DNA from: a virus
Virus record (IMG/VR): IMGVR_UViG_3300037882_001356
Coordinates: 1 to 59,691 of that record
Strand: one strand, 5' to 3'
Length of the DNA stretch: 59,691 nucleotides
The position numbers and the translations under genes were made by a program. Under the pieces are notes generated by a model. It worked only from the letters and a program-made list of their open reading frames with translations. It ran no database searches and was not told the DNA's origin. Shown here one piece after another: positions 39,952 through 47,778 of this stretch (within the stretch, counting starts at the first letter, position 1; the number at the start of each line of letters is the position of its first letter).

Positions 39952-39979
39952 TTGCTTTGTTGTTGGACGATGGTAAGAT
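39952..39979 (+). promoter_or_regulatory. Rightward promoter (divergent pair, 39.9 kb)
   Basis: TTGCTT (39952-39957), 16-bp spacer ending in GG, TAAGAT (39974-39979). It is preceded by CTAC, as at 44.66 and 50.74 kb, and lies 32 bp from the leftward -35 box. Confidence 0.8.
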
Positions 39980-40001
39980 GAGGTTGCCCAACAAAGGAGA
40001 G

Positions 40002-40331
40002 ATGATGCCGAAGATTATTGAGCTAGAAGTCACCGTCGAGCAGTCCACTACCATTTTGGTAACGGTCCCCGACGATACGCCACTGAACAATCTGTATCGC
40101 CACAATTACGGCGATGCGATTCGCAAGGCCATCAGAGAACAAGACCCAGAATGGGAAACGGACGACTATTTTTGCCACTCGCTTGATGTCCAAAGTATCA
40201 AAGAAGTGACAGAAGATGAGGCGGACGATTACGAAGTCACTGACATTTGTGCGGAAATCGAAGCCGCCAAACTGGATGAACAAAAGAAAAAGGAAGAGTA
40301 CGAAGCCAGCAAGAAAGCAGAAGGAGCCTAA
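40002..40331 (+). CDS. Hypothetical acidic protein, 109 aa
   Basis: The promoter -10 box at 39974 fixes the start downstream, and ACAAAGGAGAG precedes the ATG pair 40002/40005. It has a beta N-terminus (KIIELEVTVEQSTTILVTVP) and an acidic helical tail with Lys/Glu repeats at the end. Part of a three-gene rightward cassette inserted among leftward packaging genes. No family. Confidence 0.68.
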   Translation: MMPKIIELEVTVEQSTTILVTVPDDTPLNNLYRHNYGDAIRKAIREQDPEWETDDYFCHSLDVQSIKEVTEDEADDYEVTDICAEIEAAKLDEQKKKEEYEASKKAEGA

Positions 40332-40334
40332 CCC

Positions 40335-40547
40335 ATGCCGCGTACCTTAGTAACCTTCCGAAGCGTCCGGGTGTATGTGGACTACCGACAAATCGCAACG
40401 CATTGGACGCCAATCGGTCCAGCGTTCGACATCGAATGGACCTTCGTGAACCCCATGCTCGAAGACCTTATTCTCTCCGAGGCGGAATCGGACGACATCA
40501 CCGAGCAACTACGGAACTGCGACGACGCCGGAGACGTGAACCCATGA
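40335..40547 (+). CDS. Hypothetical protein, 70 aa
   Basis: The ATG lies three bases after the previous stop with GGAGCC upstream. It begins MPRTLVTFRSVRVYVDYRQI and becomes acidic (LEDLILSEAESDDITEQLRN). Compact and soluble, it is translated with its neighbours; function unknown. Confidence 0.6.
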   Translation: MPRTLVTFRSVRVYVDYRQIATHWTPIGPAFDIEWTFVNPMLEDLILSEAESDDITEQLRNCDDAGDVNP

Positions 40548-40663
40548 CTAACGACCGTGACGCCATTTACAACGCCATCCTTGCTAATCCTCTGGCGGTT
40601 CAAAGTAGAATCGGAACGCTAGAAGAACACGTCCACATCAGGAACTACACTTCTCAGGCGTGA
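40544..40663 (+). pseudogene. Truncated TIGR02996-type gene, 39 aa
   Basis: The start (TNDRDAIYNAILANP) is the beginning of the TIGR02996-type domain, but the DDAPRLIYADWLEE part is missing and the frame continues into unrelated sequence, ending inside the convergent terminase gene (44-base overlap). Probably a deletion remnant. ATGA-type overlap with the previous gene. Confidence 0.6.
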
Positions 40664-42121
40664 ACAGATGTACCTAAAACTATCCATGAGGTGGAAAGTT
40701 TCCTTGTCCGTGATGGACTCAAGCACGTTGCCGCTCTCGTCAGTGTCTCTCACGTAGTCGCCGATTTGAGCGATGAATTGTTTGCAGTGACTGGATACCA
40801 TCAAGCCCGGCGTCGTGCCAATACCACCAGCTTTAATCTGAGCGTAACACCTTGCAATACCAACGTTAACATCAGGTTGATCGGGTTCGAGGATTGGGTA
40901 TCCGCCATCCTCAAAGTCGAGACGCCATTGGTTTTCACCCTTGCTACCACCACAGCACAAATCAGGTAGTGCCGTCTCGCCTTCCATAAGCGAGACAATG
41001 TGTTCGCGGGAAGTCTTGGACTCTTTAGGAAGGTACTCCCGATAAAGAATCAATCGACCGGAAAGAATCTCTTTCCCCGGTTCAGCGTCGTCGGGGATCA
41101 TCTCCGCAGCGTAGAACGTCGCCGCAAAGTTCGGTGCTCCAAAGTCGATCCCCACGTATCGCGGCCAATGTGATGGCGGATGATTGTTCTGACAGTCGCC
41201 GAAATACTTGATAGGGTCATAAACCATTCCGGTGTTCAAGCCGTCGCATAAGTTAGGATCGAACACATCGAATATCTGCCCCGGTGGTCGGGTGAGGATG
41301 CCACGGTAAAATAAGTCGAACTTGTACGTCGGTAACGTCTGCCTAGCTCTATCCCACTCCTCCATCGGGAAGAGCGGATTCGCCCGCGACTCGAACGACA
41401 CGACACGATAGTTCTTGTCCTTCGGCTGCTCGTTGACCGTGCCCCTACGCTTCCACGAGTCGAAAATCTCGGTCTTGATCCAGTGGCTTAGCATGTACGG
41501 CGTCGTGGTCATCAACGCCCGACCCTCATCAATGGCAAGGCGTCGATTGATCGCTTCCCACGAATCGGACTTGAACCCCTTTTGACCCGCCTCATCCAGC
41601 CATGCGGCTTTGTACTCAGCGGCTTCGAGTGAATCGGGAGCAGCGGCGTGACCGAATACCACCCGCGACGGTTCATGCTCGTTGTACGGGATGTTCGGCC
41701 AAATCATCGAGTGACCGCGTTCCGACACCACGAAGTAACCGGACGCCCCGCCGACGATCCGGCCTAACTTTAGTTCGGAACAGAAGATGCGACGTAACGC
41801 CTTGTAGATGCCCTTTTCCAGAATCTTGAACGACGGGGCAACGGCGAGATATTCACCCGGACCTTTCCGCATCATCTCCTTGAGAAGCCAAAACGGGCCG
41901 CCAAGAGTCTTGCCCGAACGCGACCCAGCCATGACGAGTACAAATCGTTCCGTCGCGTCGTAGGCTTCTTTCTGTGCTTTGTGGAAGTTGCCGGTCAGCG
42001 TGCCGTCTTCCCATGACAGGAACTTATCGGAACGCTTCTCGATGACCGCGAACAGTGGCTTCGTTCGCGGCTCGACCTTCTTCGGCTTGAGGAAGTGATT
42101 AACTAAATCGGCGTACTTCAT
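40619..42121 (-). CDS. Terminase large subunit
   Basis: Walker A is AGSRSGKT (65-72), Walker B AAWLDEAGQ (172-180), and the C-terminal RNase H-like nuclease shows YVGIDFGAPN with Asp326, and DSFRY near the end (about 480). The 500-residue length is normal. It cuts concatemers and packages DNA into the procapsid. The probable small subunit is about 9 kb away (51018), and a rightward cassette separates it from the portal, so the packaging cluster has been rearranged. Confidence 0.9.
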   Translation of the reverse strand: MKYADLVNHFLKPKKVEPRTKPLFAVIEKRSDKFLSWEDGTLTGNFHKAQKEAYDATERFVLVMAGSRSGKTLGGPFWLLKEMMRKGPGEYLAVAPSFKILEKGIYKALRRIFCSELKLGRIVGGASGYFVVSERGHSMIWPNIPYNEHEPSRVVFGHAAAPDSLEAAEYKAAWLDEAGQKGFKSDSWEAINRRLAIDEGRALMTTTPYMLSHWIKTEIFDSWKRRGTVNEQPKDKNYRVVSFESRANPLFPMEEWDRARQTLPTYKFDLFYRGILTRPPGQIFDVFDPNLCDGLNTGMVYDPIKYFGDCQNNHPPSHWPRYVGIDFGAPNFAATFYAAEMIPDDAEPGKEILSGRLILYREYLPKESKTSREHIVSLMEGETALPDLCCGGSKGENQWRLDFEDGGYPILEPDQPDVNVGIARCYAQIKAGGIGTTPGLMVSSHCKQFIAQIGDYVRDTDESGNVLESITDKETFHLMDSFRYICSRLRSVVPDVDVFF

Positions 42122-42324
42122 TCACCAATCTCTGCTAATGCGTTGTTCATGTCCGTATCACGCAATCGCTCATAGGCCAACGCCGCCATGTGCCAGCACA
42201 TCAGCTCTTGTGGGTGACAAGACAAATCAAAGCGAAATCCCTTGCGGCACTTATAGCCCATGATACTGTAAAACTCGCCCGCTAGTTCATTGCACTCCAT
42301 CACCAATTCAAGTTCAGTTTTCAT
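42118..42324 (-). CDS. Hypothetical protein, 68 aa
   Basis: A very strong site (AAAAGGAGGTCGC) supports ATG at 42324. The frame is open further upstream to 42417, where it would add a CEHCGQSC zinc knuckle and a start (MKYRDLVK) resembling that of the terminase (MKYADLVN), so an older, longer form is possible. The short form is helical with three Cys (MECNELAGEFYSIMGYKCRK, SCHPQELMCWHMAALAY). ATGA overlap couples it to the terminase. Confidence 0.65.
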   Translation of the reverse strand: MKTELELVMECNELAGEFYSIMGYKCRKGFRFDLSCHPQELMCWHMAALAYERLRDTDMNNALAEIGE

Positions 42325-42434
42325 GCGACCTCCTTTTAGAGTCTGCAATCTCATTCGCAAACGTGCAATACAACTCTGCCCGCAGTGCTCGCACTTGACT
42401 AAATCGCGGTACTTCATGACCGCATTTTAGAGAA

Positions 42435-43181
42435 TTAGCTTTCTTCATTCTTCTTGGACAACTCAAATTCCTTGAGCGACTGGCGTAGTCGTTGCCGTCT
42501 CTTTTTGAACTCAGAAACCGACTTACTACGGGCAATATCCCTTGCAGCGTGCCAAACATCCATGAGCAAACCAATATGGACGCTCAAAATATGCAACGCA
42601 AACTTGGGAGATATCTCCAATGGCTGACTTTTTTCCAACCATCGATTCAGGTCACGAAGCTCTGAGGTTATCTCGATTTTCTTTTGTTTCGCCAAGGTAA
42701 TTTGTCGTTGGTCGTTTCTCTTTTTTGCCAACGCCAATAACTCTTCGGTTGACTCGACGCTATCTCGCAAAGATGTCTTGCGGCTAAGTGCTTCGTCGCG
42801 GGTTCTTGGCTCAACAAAAACACGCTTGGCATCCGTTGTTATCGTCCCCACATTACTCGCCTTCCTTTTCTTTGGCTTCGTGCTTACTGGTTCTGGCTTC
42901 ACTTCTGGCAGAGGAACGGCTTCCTCTGGTGGTAATTCGACAGCTTTCTTGACCATCGAATCAAACTCAACGCGAACAATTGCCCGTAGCGACTTTGGTT
43001 TCAGTGAGCGATGGTTATGCCCAACGTGTAACAATTGGCAATGCTCGCACTGGTACACGTTGAGATTACCAACATCTTCCTTTAGCTTTATCGCAACACG
43101 TTCGGCGTAATGCAGGGCATGGTAATTGTCTTCAAATCCCCGCTTGCCTGTTTCCTGACAGAGAACTATGCCGCTACCCAT
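42435..43181 (-). CDS. Zinc-finger and coiled-coil hypothetical protein, 248 aa
   Basis: The N-terminus has NVYQCEHCQLLHVGHNHRSL, a CxxC..HxxxH zinc motif. A Pro/Lys-rich linker (about 85-115) follows, then long helices (VESTEELLALAKKRNDQRQI, TLAKQKKIEI) and a C-terminal helical bundle. Proteins of this plan, with a host-type GKRGF..YH.A zinc domain, occur upstream of terminase genes. Function unknown; DNA binding is plausible. Confidence 0.7.
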   Translation of the reverse strand: MGSGIVLCQETGKRGFEDNYHALHYAERVAIKLKEDVGNLNVYQCEHCQLLHVGHNHRSLKPKSLRAIVRVEFDSMVKKAVELPPEEAVPLPEVKPEPVSTKPKKRKASNVGTITTDAKRVFVEPRTRDEALSRKTSLRDSVESTEELLALAKKRNDQRQITLAKQKKIEITSELRDLNRWLEKSQPLEISPKFALHILSVHIGLLMDVWHAARDIARSKSVSEFKKRRQRLRQSLKEFELSKKNEES

Positions 43182-43641
43182 TGCCGTTCCCCTGTGTCGG
43201 GTCCGTGTCGTCGATCACAAAGAGCGGTTCGGCTTGTTCAAGTCGAGTCAGTTCCTCATCGAATCCCACCGTTTCCGCCGTGGCGTCGTGAATGTCAACG
43301 TCGCTTTCTAATCGTCCTGCGGCAACCCGCGAAAGGATGGTGGATTCACTACCCATTGGGTAATCCCATTGCACAAACGGGTGCGGCGTGTTGTTGAAAA
43401 CGCACGGCACAATCGACCCCGACACGTTCCGCACCATTGGGGCATACTCCACCGGGAACCCCTTCCACGTCTCATCCCACGTCGCCACGCCATACGCCCG
43501 GAGCTCTTCCCGCTGGCATTCGCTCAAATCGTCCCATCGTGGCAACGATCCGAGCGGGCAATCGCTCCGCATGATGCTCGCCCCAACGCAGTACGTTTGG
43601 TACGCGGTTTGGCCGAGGTAGTTACGCTGTTGGTCGGTCAT
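43174..43641 (-). CDS. Hypothetical protein, 155 aa
   Basis: ATG at 43641 follows AAAGGAGCAAGTTC. Sequence highlights are MTDQQRNYLGQTAYQTYCVG, DDLSECQREELRAYGVATWD and FNNTPHPFVQWDYPMG. DLSExQREELRAYG is a motif common in short planctomycete phage proteins, but the role is unknown. Acidic C-terminus. Overlaps the next gene by 8 bases. Confidence 0.65.
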   Translation of the reverse strand: MTDQQRNYLGQTAYQTYCVGASIMRSDCPLGSLPRWDDLSECQREELRAYGVATWDETWKGFPVEYAPMVRNVSGSIVPCVFNNTPHPFVQWDYPMGSESTILSRVAAGRLESDVDIHDATAETVGFDEELTRLEQAEPLFVIDDTDPTQGNGNG

Positions 43642-43901
43642 TGAACTTGCTCCTTTAACAAACTCGCAAGAAACGACATCACCCACCAATCAGGGACATC
43701 AAGTTCCTCAGGATCATACTCGTCAAGGCTGTTGTTGCGTTTGTGCATCATCTTAACAAACTTCTGTTTTTCTTTCTTTGTCCAGTTTGCTGGAAATTCC
43801 CAGTCATTACACCCATGCTTCGAGAACTCATCTGAGGCAAGCTCAAGAAAATCACTGGCAATTAACATCATCTTTCGTGCAAGAACTTTGTCTTCCATCA
43901 T
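43638..43901 (-). CDS. Hypothetical protein, 87 aa
   Basis: ATG at 43901 (or 43898) follows AAGGGGAA. It is helical, with KVLARKMMLIASDFLELASD and WTKKEKQKFVKMMHKRNNSL, ending DVPDWWVMSFLASLLKE. Four-base overlaps on both sides show tight coupling in the leftward packaging-side operon. Confidence 0.62.
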   Translation of the reverse strand: MMEDKVLARKMMLIASDFLELASDEFSKHGCNDWEFPANWTKKEKQKFVKMMHKRNNSLDEYDPEELDVPDWWVMSFLASLLKEQVQ

Positions 43902-44248
43902 TTCCCCTTCGTTTGTACAACCCACTTCGGCATCGTCCATTGCGTAGCGGGTTCGGTTAATACTTCCGCCTCTTGCTTCGGTAGTGTGCCATCAAGCTCC
44001 GCACACAACGCTACCGAATCTCTATCGGCTTTCTGTTGCAGCACATCCATCGCCTTCCGTAACGCTTCGGAGTATGACGCTACTGTGTAGAGCGTACCAC
44101 GTTCGCCTTCGATGCGTGAGCAAAGTAGCTCGATGGACTTGCCATCCTCAGGCGGGTAAATCACCCCGTGCAACTTGTCGCGTGAGACAAGCCGCACGGC
44201 AGGCAACGCCCCGCGTGTGTGGTAATTGGTCTTCACGGCCACGATCAT
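43898..44248 (-). CDS. Hypothetical protein, 116 aa
   Basis: Beta then helical chain: MIVAVKTNYHTRGALPAVRL, KSIELLCSRIEGERGTLYTV, SYSEALRKAMDVLQQKADRD. It overlaps both neighbours by 4 bases. No family recognised; the operon begins at the divergent promoter at 44.6 kb. Confidence 0.65.
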   Translation of the reverse strand: MIVAVKTNYHTRGALPAVRLVSRDKLHGVIYPPEDGKSIELLCSRIEGERGTLYTVASYSEALRKAMDVLQQKADRDSVALCAELDGTLPKQEAEVLTEPATQWTMPKWVVQTKGK

Positions 44249-44340
44249 TGCTTACCCTCCATGTGCTTCATAAATTTCGTCAACAAGATAAAGACGAGCA
44301 TACAAAACGATACTCCAAACAACACAATTGCACCAGTCAT
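44245..44340 (-). CDS. 31-residue membrane peptide
   Basis: One hydrophobic helix (GAIVLLFGVSFCMLVFILLT) followed by a basic tail. ATGA overlap with the downstream gene is strong support despite the length. Similar one-helix peptides are at 2910, 57473 and 57613. Confidence 0.55.
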   Translation of the reverse strand: MTGAIVLFGVSFCMLVFILLTKFMKHMEGKQ

Positions 44341-44354
44341 TGCACATAACTTTG

Positions 44355-44573
44355 TTAATGCCGCTCTACCACGGTAGAAACGTGTGTGATCATTTCCTTA
44401 ACTTGGCCATAAGTCTCATTGACGCGAATCTCTTTGTTGCCGTTTGCGGTTATGTTTGCGTCAATGTAAATTTCCGTTGTGGTGGTGGTTTCACAAAACA
44501 AAATAATTTGTGAAACTGGCACGCAAATAGCCTTTCCATTAGTCGCCATGTGCAGTTCAATAAACGCATTCAT
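44355..44573 (-). CDS. Hypothetical protein, 72 aa
   Basis: ATG at 44573 follows AAAGGAGAGTGT and is the first start behind the leftward promoter. A beta-rich chain with FIELHMATNGKAICVPVSQI and a Thr run (CETTTTTEIYIDANIT), reminiscent of small phage proteins with a LytTR-like or flagellar FlbD-like beta fold (FIxLxxxNGxxIxVxxxxIxxF). Function not known. Confidence 0.65.
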   Translation of the reverse strand: MNAFIELHMATNGKAICVPVSQIILFCETTTTTEIYIDANITANGNKEIRVNETYGQVKEMITHVSTVVERH

Positions 44574-44599
44574 ACACTCTCCTTTGGTTGGGCTACCAT

Positions 44600-44628
44600 A
44601 TCCTACAACACTGTACGTAGGATAGCAA
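44600..44628 (-). promoter_or_regulatory. Leftward promoter (divergent pair, 44.6 kb)
   Basis: On the minus strand TTGCTA (44628-44623) and TAGGAT (44605-44600), spacer 17. It precedes the 44355-44573 gene by 27 bases. Confidence 0.65.
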
Positions 44629-44661
44629 GAGCGAAAACTTCCCTTTCTCAAATAATCCTAC

Positions 44662-44689
44662 TTGCTGCGTTGTTGGATTGTGGTAGGAT
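44662..44689 (+). promoter_or_regulatory. Rightward promoter (divergent pair, 44.6 kb)
   Basis: TTGCTG (44662-44667), 16-bp spacer ending in GG, TAGGAT (44684-44689). CCTAC before the -35 box and the GTTGTTGGA inside the spacer are shared with the 39.95 and 50.74 kb promoters. Confidence 0.8.
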
Positions 44690-44722
44690 ATGGGTATCCC
44701 AAGAAATAAGGAGTATCTAGCC

Positions 44723-45070
44723 ATGACGACCACTACACCCGCCCCGACGCTCGACCTCTGGGGCAAGCAACTCGATGAGTTGTTCCGTACCATCCGGTTA
44801 GTGATGGATCAACCCCGCATGGAAGACCGCGAAAAACTCGCCGCACTCCGCGACTACGCCGCCACAATTGGCGACGACACCGCATCCGCCTTTGAGCGAT
44901 TTTTACAACTTCAATGCAGTGACAACTCCCTCTTCGCCGCCGCTCCCGATCTTCTGGACGTGTGCAAGGCGATGGTGGGGGAACTGGACCAAGTCCTCGG
45001 CGTGTTCTCCGAGTTCGGCCTGCGTGACCAATTACGTGCTGCAATCGACAAAGCGGAAGGAAAATCATGA
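44723..45070 (+). CDS. Hypothetical helical protein, 115 aa
   Basis: ATG at 44723 follows AAGGAG; the longer frame to 44690 would overlap the -10 box. Helical and acidic: LWGKQLDELFRTIRLVMDQP, KLAALRDYAATIGDDTASAF, LLDVCKAMVGELDQVLGVFS. First gene of a four-gene rightward operon. No family. Confidence 0.65.
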   Translation: MTTTTPAPTLDLWGKQLDELFRTIRLVMDQPRMEDREKLAALRDYAATIGDDTASAFERFLQLQCSDNSLFAAAPDLLDVCKAMVGELDQVLGVFSEFGLRDQLRAAIDKAEGKS

Positions 45071-45354
45071 CCCACATTGAAACCACGATGGCCGACTGGC
45101 TAGCCAACGGTCCCCGGTACGTGTCGGAGGGGGTCACGTCAGTACGGATCATTAACAAAGAGCCTGCCACGAGTGTTAAAGGTGAACGGTATTGGTGTCC
45201 AGATACCGCCGGAATCCCAGAGTCGTACTACGATATCCCGCGATTGATCGCCCCGAAAATCAGCTTTCACGCCACCCGCGAAGATGCCAACGCCTTCCTC
45301 AGTGAGTCGTGTATCATCTGGGCACGGCAACAACTCAAGGAGAAAGCGTCATGA
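45067..45354 (+). CDS. Hypothetical protein, 95 aa
   Basis: Four-base overlaps with both neighbours. An alpha/beta chain with MADWLANGPRYVSEGVTSVR, GERYWCPDTAGIPESYYDIP and HATREDANAFLSESCIIWAR. No known domain. Confidence 0.62.
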   Translation: MTHIETTMADWLANGPRYVSEGVTSVRIINKEPATSVKGERYWCPDTAGIPESYYDIPRLIAPKISFHATREDANAFLSESCIIWARQQLKEKAS

Positions 45355-45635
45355 GTATCCTAGACGGGGCTCGACTGTTCCAACGCATGCTCGATACGCC
45401 CGACGACAACGCGGCACGGCTGATACTGGCCGATTGGTTGCAAGAGAATGGCCGCGAAGGACTGGCGGAGCAGTTCCGGCTTGCCGATCCGCAACGGGTT
45501 CATGAGATGAGGATTGCACGGTTGAGTTCTGCAACGTCTATTTACGCTGGATGGCTATCTGGTCCTAGTACCAGCATAGGTAATAACAACCCATTGACAC
45601 GTGCCATCAAAATACTTGACGAGGAACTTTCATGA
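45351..45635 (+). CDS. Short TIGR02996-type protein, 94 aa
   Basis: FQRMLDTPDDNAARLILADW followed by LQENGREGLAEQFRL is a variant of the family domain at the N-terminus. The C-terminal half is unrelated to the long members. ATG at 45351 overlaps the previous stop and follows AAGGAG. Confidence 0.7.
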   Translation: MSILDGARLFQRMLDTPDDNAARLILADWLQENGREGLAEQFRLADPQRVHEMRIARLSSATSIYAGWLSGPSTSIGNNNPLTRAIKILDEELS

Positions 45636-45853
45636 CCCTCACCGACCTCATGCCGTTCCTGAACACGTTCGCGGACAATCCCGCAGACTGGTTCGTTTGG
45701 AAAGCGATGGCCGACTACTTTTCCGATCATGGTGATGATGTTGGGGAAGAATGGGCGTTGTGGGTGGAAGAGAAGCGGGTTTTTGTCATCAAGAGCAAAA
45801 TTGGCGACCAATACCGATGGTATTTCAACGAGAATGGGTCAGTGCTCCCATAA
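45632..45853 (+). CDS. TIGR02996-related protein, 73 aa
   Basis: FADNPADWFVWKAMADYFSD and HGDDVGEEWALWV keep the helix-turn-helix spacing of the family domain but have lost APRLI. It ends in a beta hairpin (RVFVIKSKIGDQYRWYFNEN). Coupled to the previous gene by a four-base overlap. Confidence 0.65.
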   Translation: MTLTDLMPFLNTFADNPADWFVWKAMADYFSDHGDDVGEEWALWVEEKRVFVIKSKIGDQYRWYFNENGSVLP

Positions 45854-45994
45854 AAACTATGGAATACTTACATTAGAATTGATTTTGGCGACTGGTGGTG
45901 CGGTCGTCTTAATCCTCAGGAATGCTACCTGTTCCTACTCGCCGCTTGGCGTCAATCAACCCACAACCAACGGAATAAGTACAAGGAATGGTGT

Positions 45995-46123
45995 TCAGCG
46001 CCCCAAACACATGCCGACGTATGAGCCACTGACCCACAGGAACAGCGGGTCGAGAGCGTACAGGACGCCTAGGGCGAACCCGGCGAGTATCCATAGGCCG
46101 TAGCGAGTTGATTGTTGACGCAT
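45995..46123 (-). CDS. Small membrane protein, 42 aa
   Basis: A minus-strand frame with one or two hydrophobic stretches (YGLWILAGFALGVLYALDPL, FLWVSGSYVGM). GGGGA lies six bases upstream inside a hairpin arm. Between two rightward operons, it is the only candidate gene in 45854-46177; the rest of that stretch shows nothing clear on the plus strand. Confidence 0.45.
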   Translation of the reverse strand: MRQQSTRYGLWILAGFALGVLYALDPLFLWVSGSYVGMCLGR

Positions 46124-46129
46124 GATGGG

Positions 46130-46151
46130 TCCCCGTGAGTCGTCACGGGGA
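46130..46151. other. Perfect hairpin between divergent small gene and sigma gene
   Basis: Nine-bp arms TCCCCGTGA (46130-46138) and TCACGGGGA (46143-46151) with a GTCG loop. It covers the ribosome site of the leftward gene at 45995 and lies 26 bases before the sigma gene start. Could be an operator or translational switch. Confidence 0.6.
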
Positions 46152-46177
46152 TATTGTAGACAACAAAGGAATCTGAT

Positions 46178-46831
46178 GTGAAAAAAGACCGTTCGAAAAA
46201 CAATTTGTCTCATAAAGAACGATTGGATTTAGTCGCTAGCGTAAATGATTTCTGTCACCGAATGGCTAAGAAGTTTGGGCGGAATGTCCCAAATGACCGA
46301 GACGACCTGTTTCAATTGGCATGGCTAGCGGCCTACGACGCTGCTGTTCATTATATCCCCAACGAAACGTCGTCCTATTTCACTTACGCATTTGTGGTCA
46401 TCCGTGGGGCGATGCTTAATCACCATCGCCAACAACGGCAACGAAAGATGGGGGCAATAATCAATGATGAACTATGGGATGGGGAGAGAAAATTTGACGG
46501 TCAATTTGAATGGCAAGAAGTGGCCAAAATGGTAAGCAATCTTGTTCGACGCTCTTTGCCAAACAAATCCCACCGCAACATATTTTGGAGCTACTACTAC
46601 GAAGAAGTTCCGACGGAAATCATTGCCAAGTCATACGGGATTAGCACCACAAGAGTGCGACAATTAAACCATCGTTCGATGAAAACGATACGAGAACGGA
46701 TCGACAACGAGATTATGTTATTTCTTGAGGACAGCAACAAAAACTACTTCTCGCCTTCTAATTCATTCCTCTACAACGATGGCGAAACGTCCCAAGAGAA
46801 CGCCATTCGCCTGATGGAAGATTCCGTTTGA
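46178..46831 (+). CDS. Second sigma-70-like factor, 217 aa
   Basis: GTG start at 46178 follows ACAACAAAGGAATCTGAT. Region 2-like: VNDFCHRMAKKFGRNVPNDR, DDLFQLAWLAAYDAAVHYIP and YFTYAFVVIRGAMLNHHRQQ (about 20-90). Region 4-like: RSLPNKSHRNIFWSYYYEEV, PTEIIAKSYGISTTRVRQLN and HRSMKTIRERI (about 130-185). It is clearly a different protein from the sigma at 3027, so two promoter classes may exist in the phage. It is followed by a long structured non-coding region. Confidence 0.8.
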   Translation: MKKDRSKNNLSHKERLDLVASVNDFCHRMAKKFGRNVPNDRDDLFQLAWLAAYDAAVHYIPNETSSYFTYAFVVIRGAMLNHHRQQRQRKMGAIINDELWDGERKFDGQFEWQEVAKMVSNLVRRSLPNKSHRNIFWSYYYEEVPTEIIAKSYGISTTRVRQLNHRSMKTIRERIDNEIMLFLEDSNKNYFSPSNSFLYNDGETSQENAIRLMEDSV

Positions 46832-46849
46832 CACGCTTCCCGTCGCCAA

Positions 46850-47460
46850 GTAGACTAGGGGAATGAAAATGCCGCACTCAATTGCTAGTTGATGCGGCGT
46901 GGCTGTTTGGAGTTTGCGGAACACAGCGAAATCATCTTAGCATTTCGTTTGTCCCAAATCAACTACGAACTACCGAAAAGTGTACTAGCCGAGCGTTTGT
47001 GATCCGTGCAGGGGTCAACGGTTATCTTTCGAGCAGGTTTCTCCGTAAAAAGAAGCTCGTAAAAGATCGTCGCACGGTTATAAGCTCCCGTGCGGTTCGT
47101 AAGGTTAGGAACCTTAACAGTCCTGAGGGTGATAATCGCGTCCGGTGTGGGGTCATGTCCACGCTGGTTGTCCGGGCAACGGAGTGGTAGTCGATCCACA
47201 ATAGCACCTACGTCCCGGTCCAACTTCTCGGTGAGATACTACCGAGCCGCATGAACGAAAACGCGAGCCGAATCATCCGCTGACGAACCTGCAAAGACTC
47301 ATTCAGTACCAATACCTACCTGCACTGAACTAGACCAAGAGGGTCTGTATAAGGTTCATGCGGAAAAGTAGGGAAGGTGCTGTATTGCCTTAGACTACCA
47401 GTAACCTGACTTGCTTGTTCGGGGTCAATCCGTACCCACCATTGCCGGGAATGTTTTTGT
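46850..47460 (+). ncRNA. Large structured non-coding RNA candidate
   Basis: The 653 bases between the sigma gene (46831) and the next start (47485) have no convincing gene. Strong pairings include a 10-bp perfect long-range helix CCGCATGAAC (47247-47256) with GTTCATGCGG (47354-47363), enclosing hairpins TTCAGT/ACTGAA (47302/47324) and AGACC/GGTCT (47332/47342). Further hairpins are GCCGCA/TGCGGC (46871-46898), CGCACGG/CCGTGCG (47071-47094), TAAGGTT/AACCTTA (47100-47116), GTCCGG/CCGGGC (47140/47172) and CTCGGT/ACCGAG (47227-47246). Size and context resemble the large ornate RNAs of phages (GOLLD, ROOL), but no sequence match was established. Ends are approximate; a U-rich stretch lies at 47454-47466. 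Confidence 0.7.
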
Positions 47461-47484
47461 TGTTTTAACCAAAGGAGAGTTCAG

Positions 47485-47778
47485 ATGGGAGTTTCGATGA
47501 AAGTAACGATCAGCAGCTTCAAGGATGATGATTCAACTTACCAATGCCAAGGAACAAACGACATCGGAATCAAAGTGAATTTCCACATTGAAAAGGGGGC
47601 TGGCTTTGCAAGCTTACGATTTATTCAGTTCTCCAAAGATGGATGGGGCAATATGGATGATCGTTTCTGTGAAATACTTAATGTGGGCGATCTGAAATCA
47701 CTACGGTCATTTTGCGAACATGCAATATCTCGGATCGAATCCGATATCGCCGAACAGATTGGGGAGAGTCATGACTGA
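47485..47778 (+). CDS. Hypothetical protein, 97 aa
   Basis: AAAGGAGAGTTCAG precedes the ATG. A beta N-terminal half (VTISSFKDDDSTYQCQGTND, IGIKVNFHIEKGAGFASLRF) and helical C-terminus (LKSLRSFCEHAISRIESDIA). It is the first gene behind the structured RNA region and heads a three-gene coupled operon. No family. Confidence 0.68.
   Translation: MGVSMKVTISSFKDDDSTYQCQGTNDIGIKVNFHIEKGAGFASLRFIQFSKDGWGNMDDRFCEILNVGDLKSLRSFCEHAISRIESDIAEQIGESHD

Noticed and set aside
46882-47190. Plus-strand open frame of 102 codons inside the structured region
   Set aside because: No ribosome site, uneven composition, and it crosses several strong hairpins; the RNA explanation fits better.
46850-47460. Group I or II intron, tmRNA or RNase P RNA
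   Set aside because: The conserved core motifs of these RNAs were not recognised, and no intron-encoded protein is present; a covariance search is needed to be sure.
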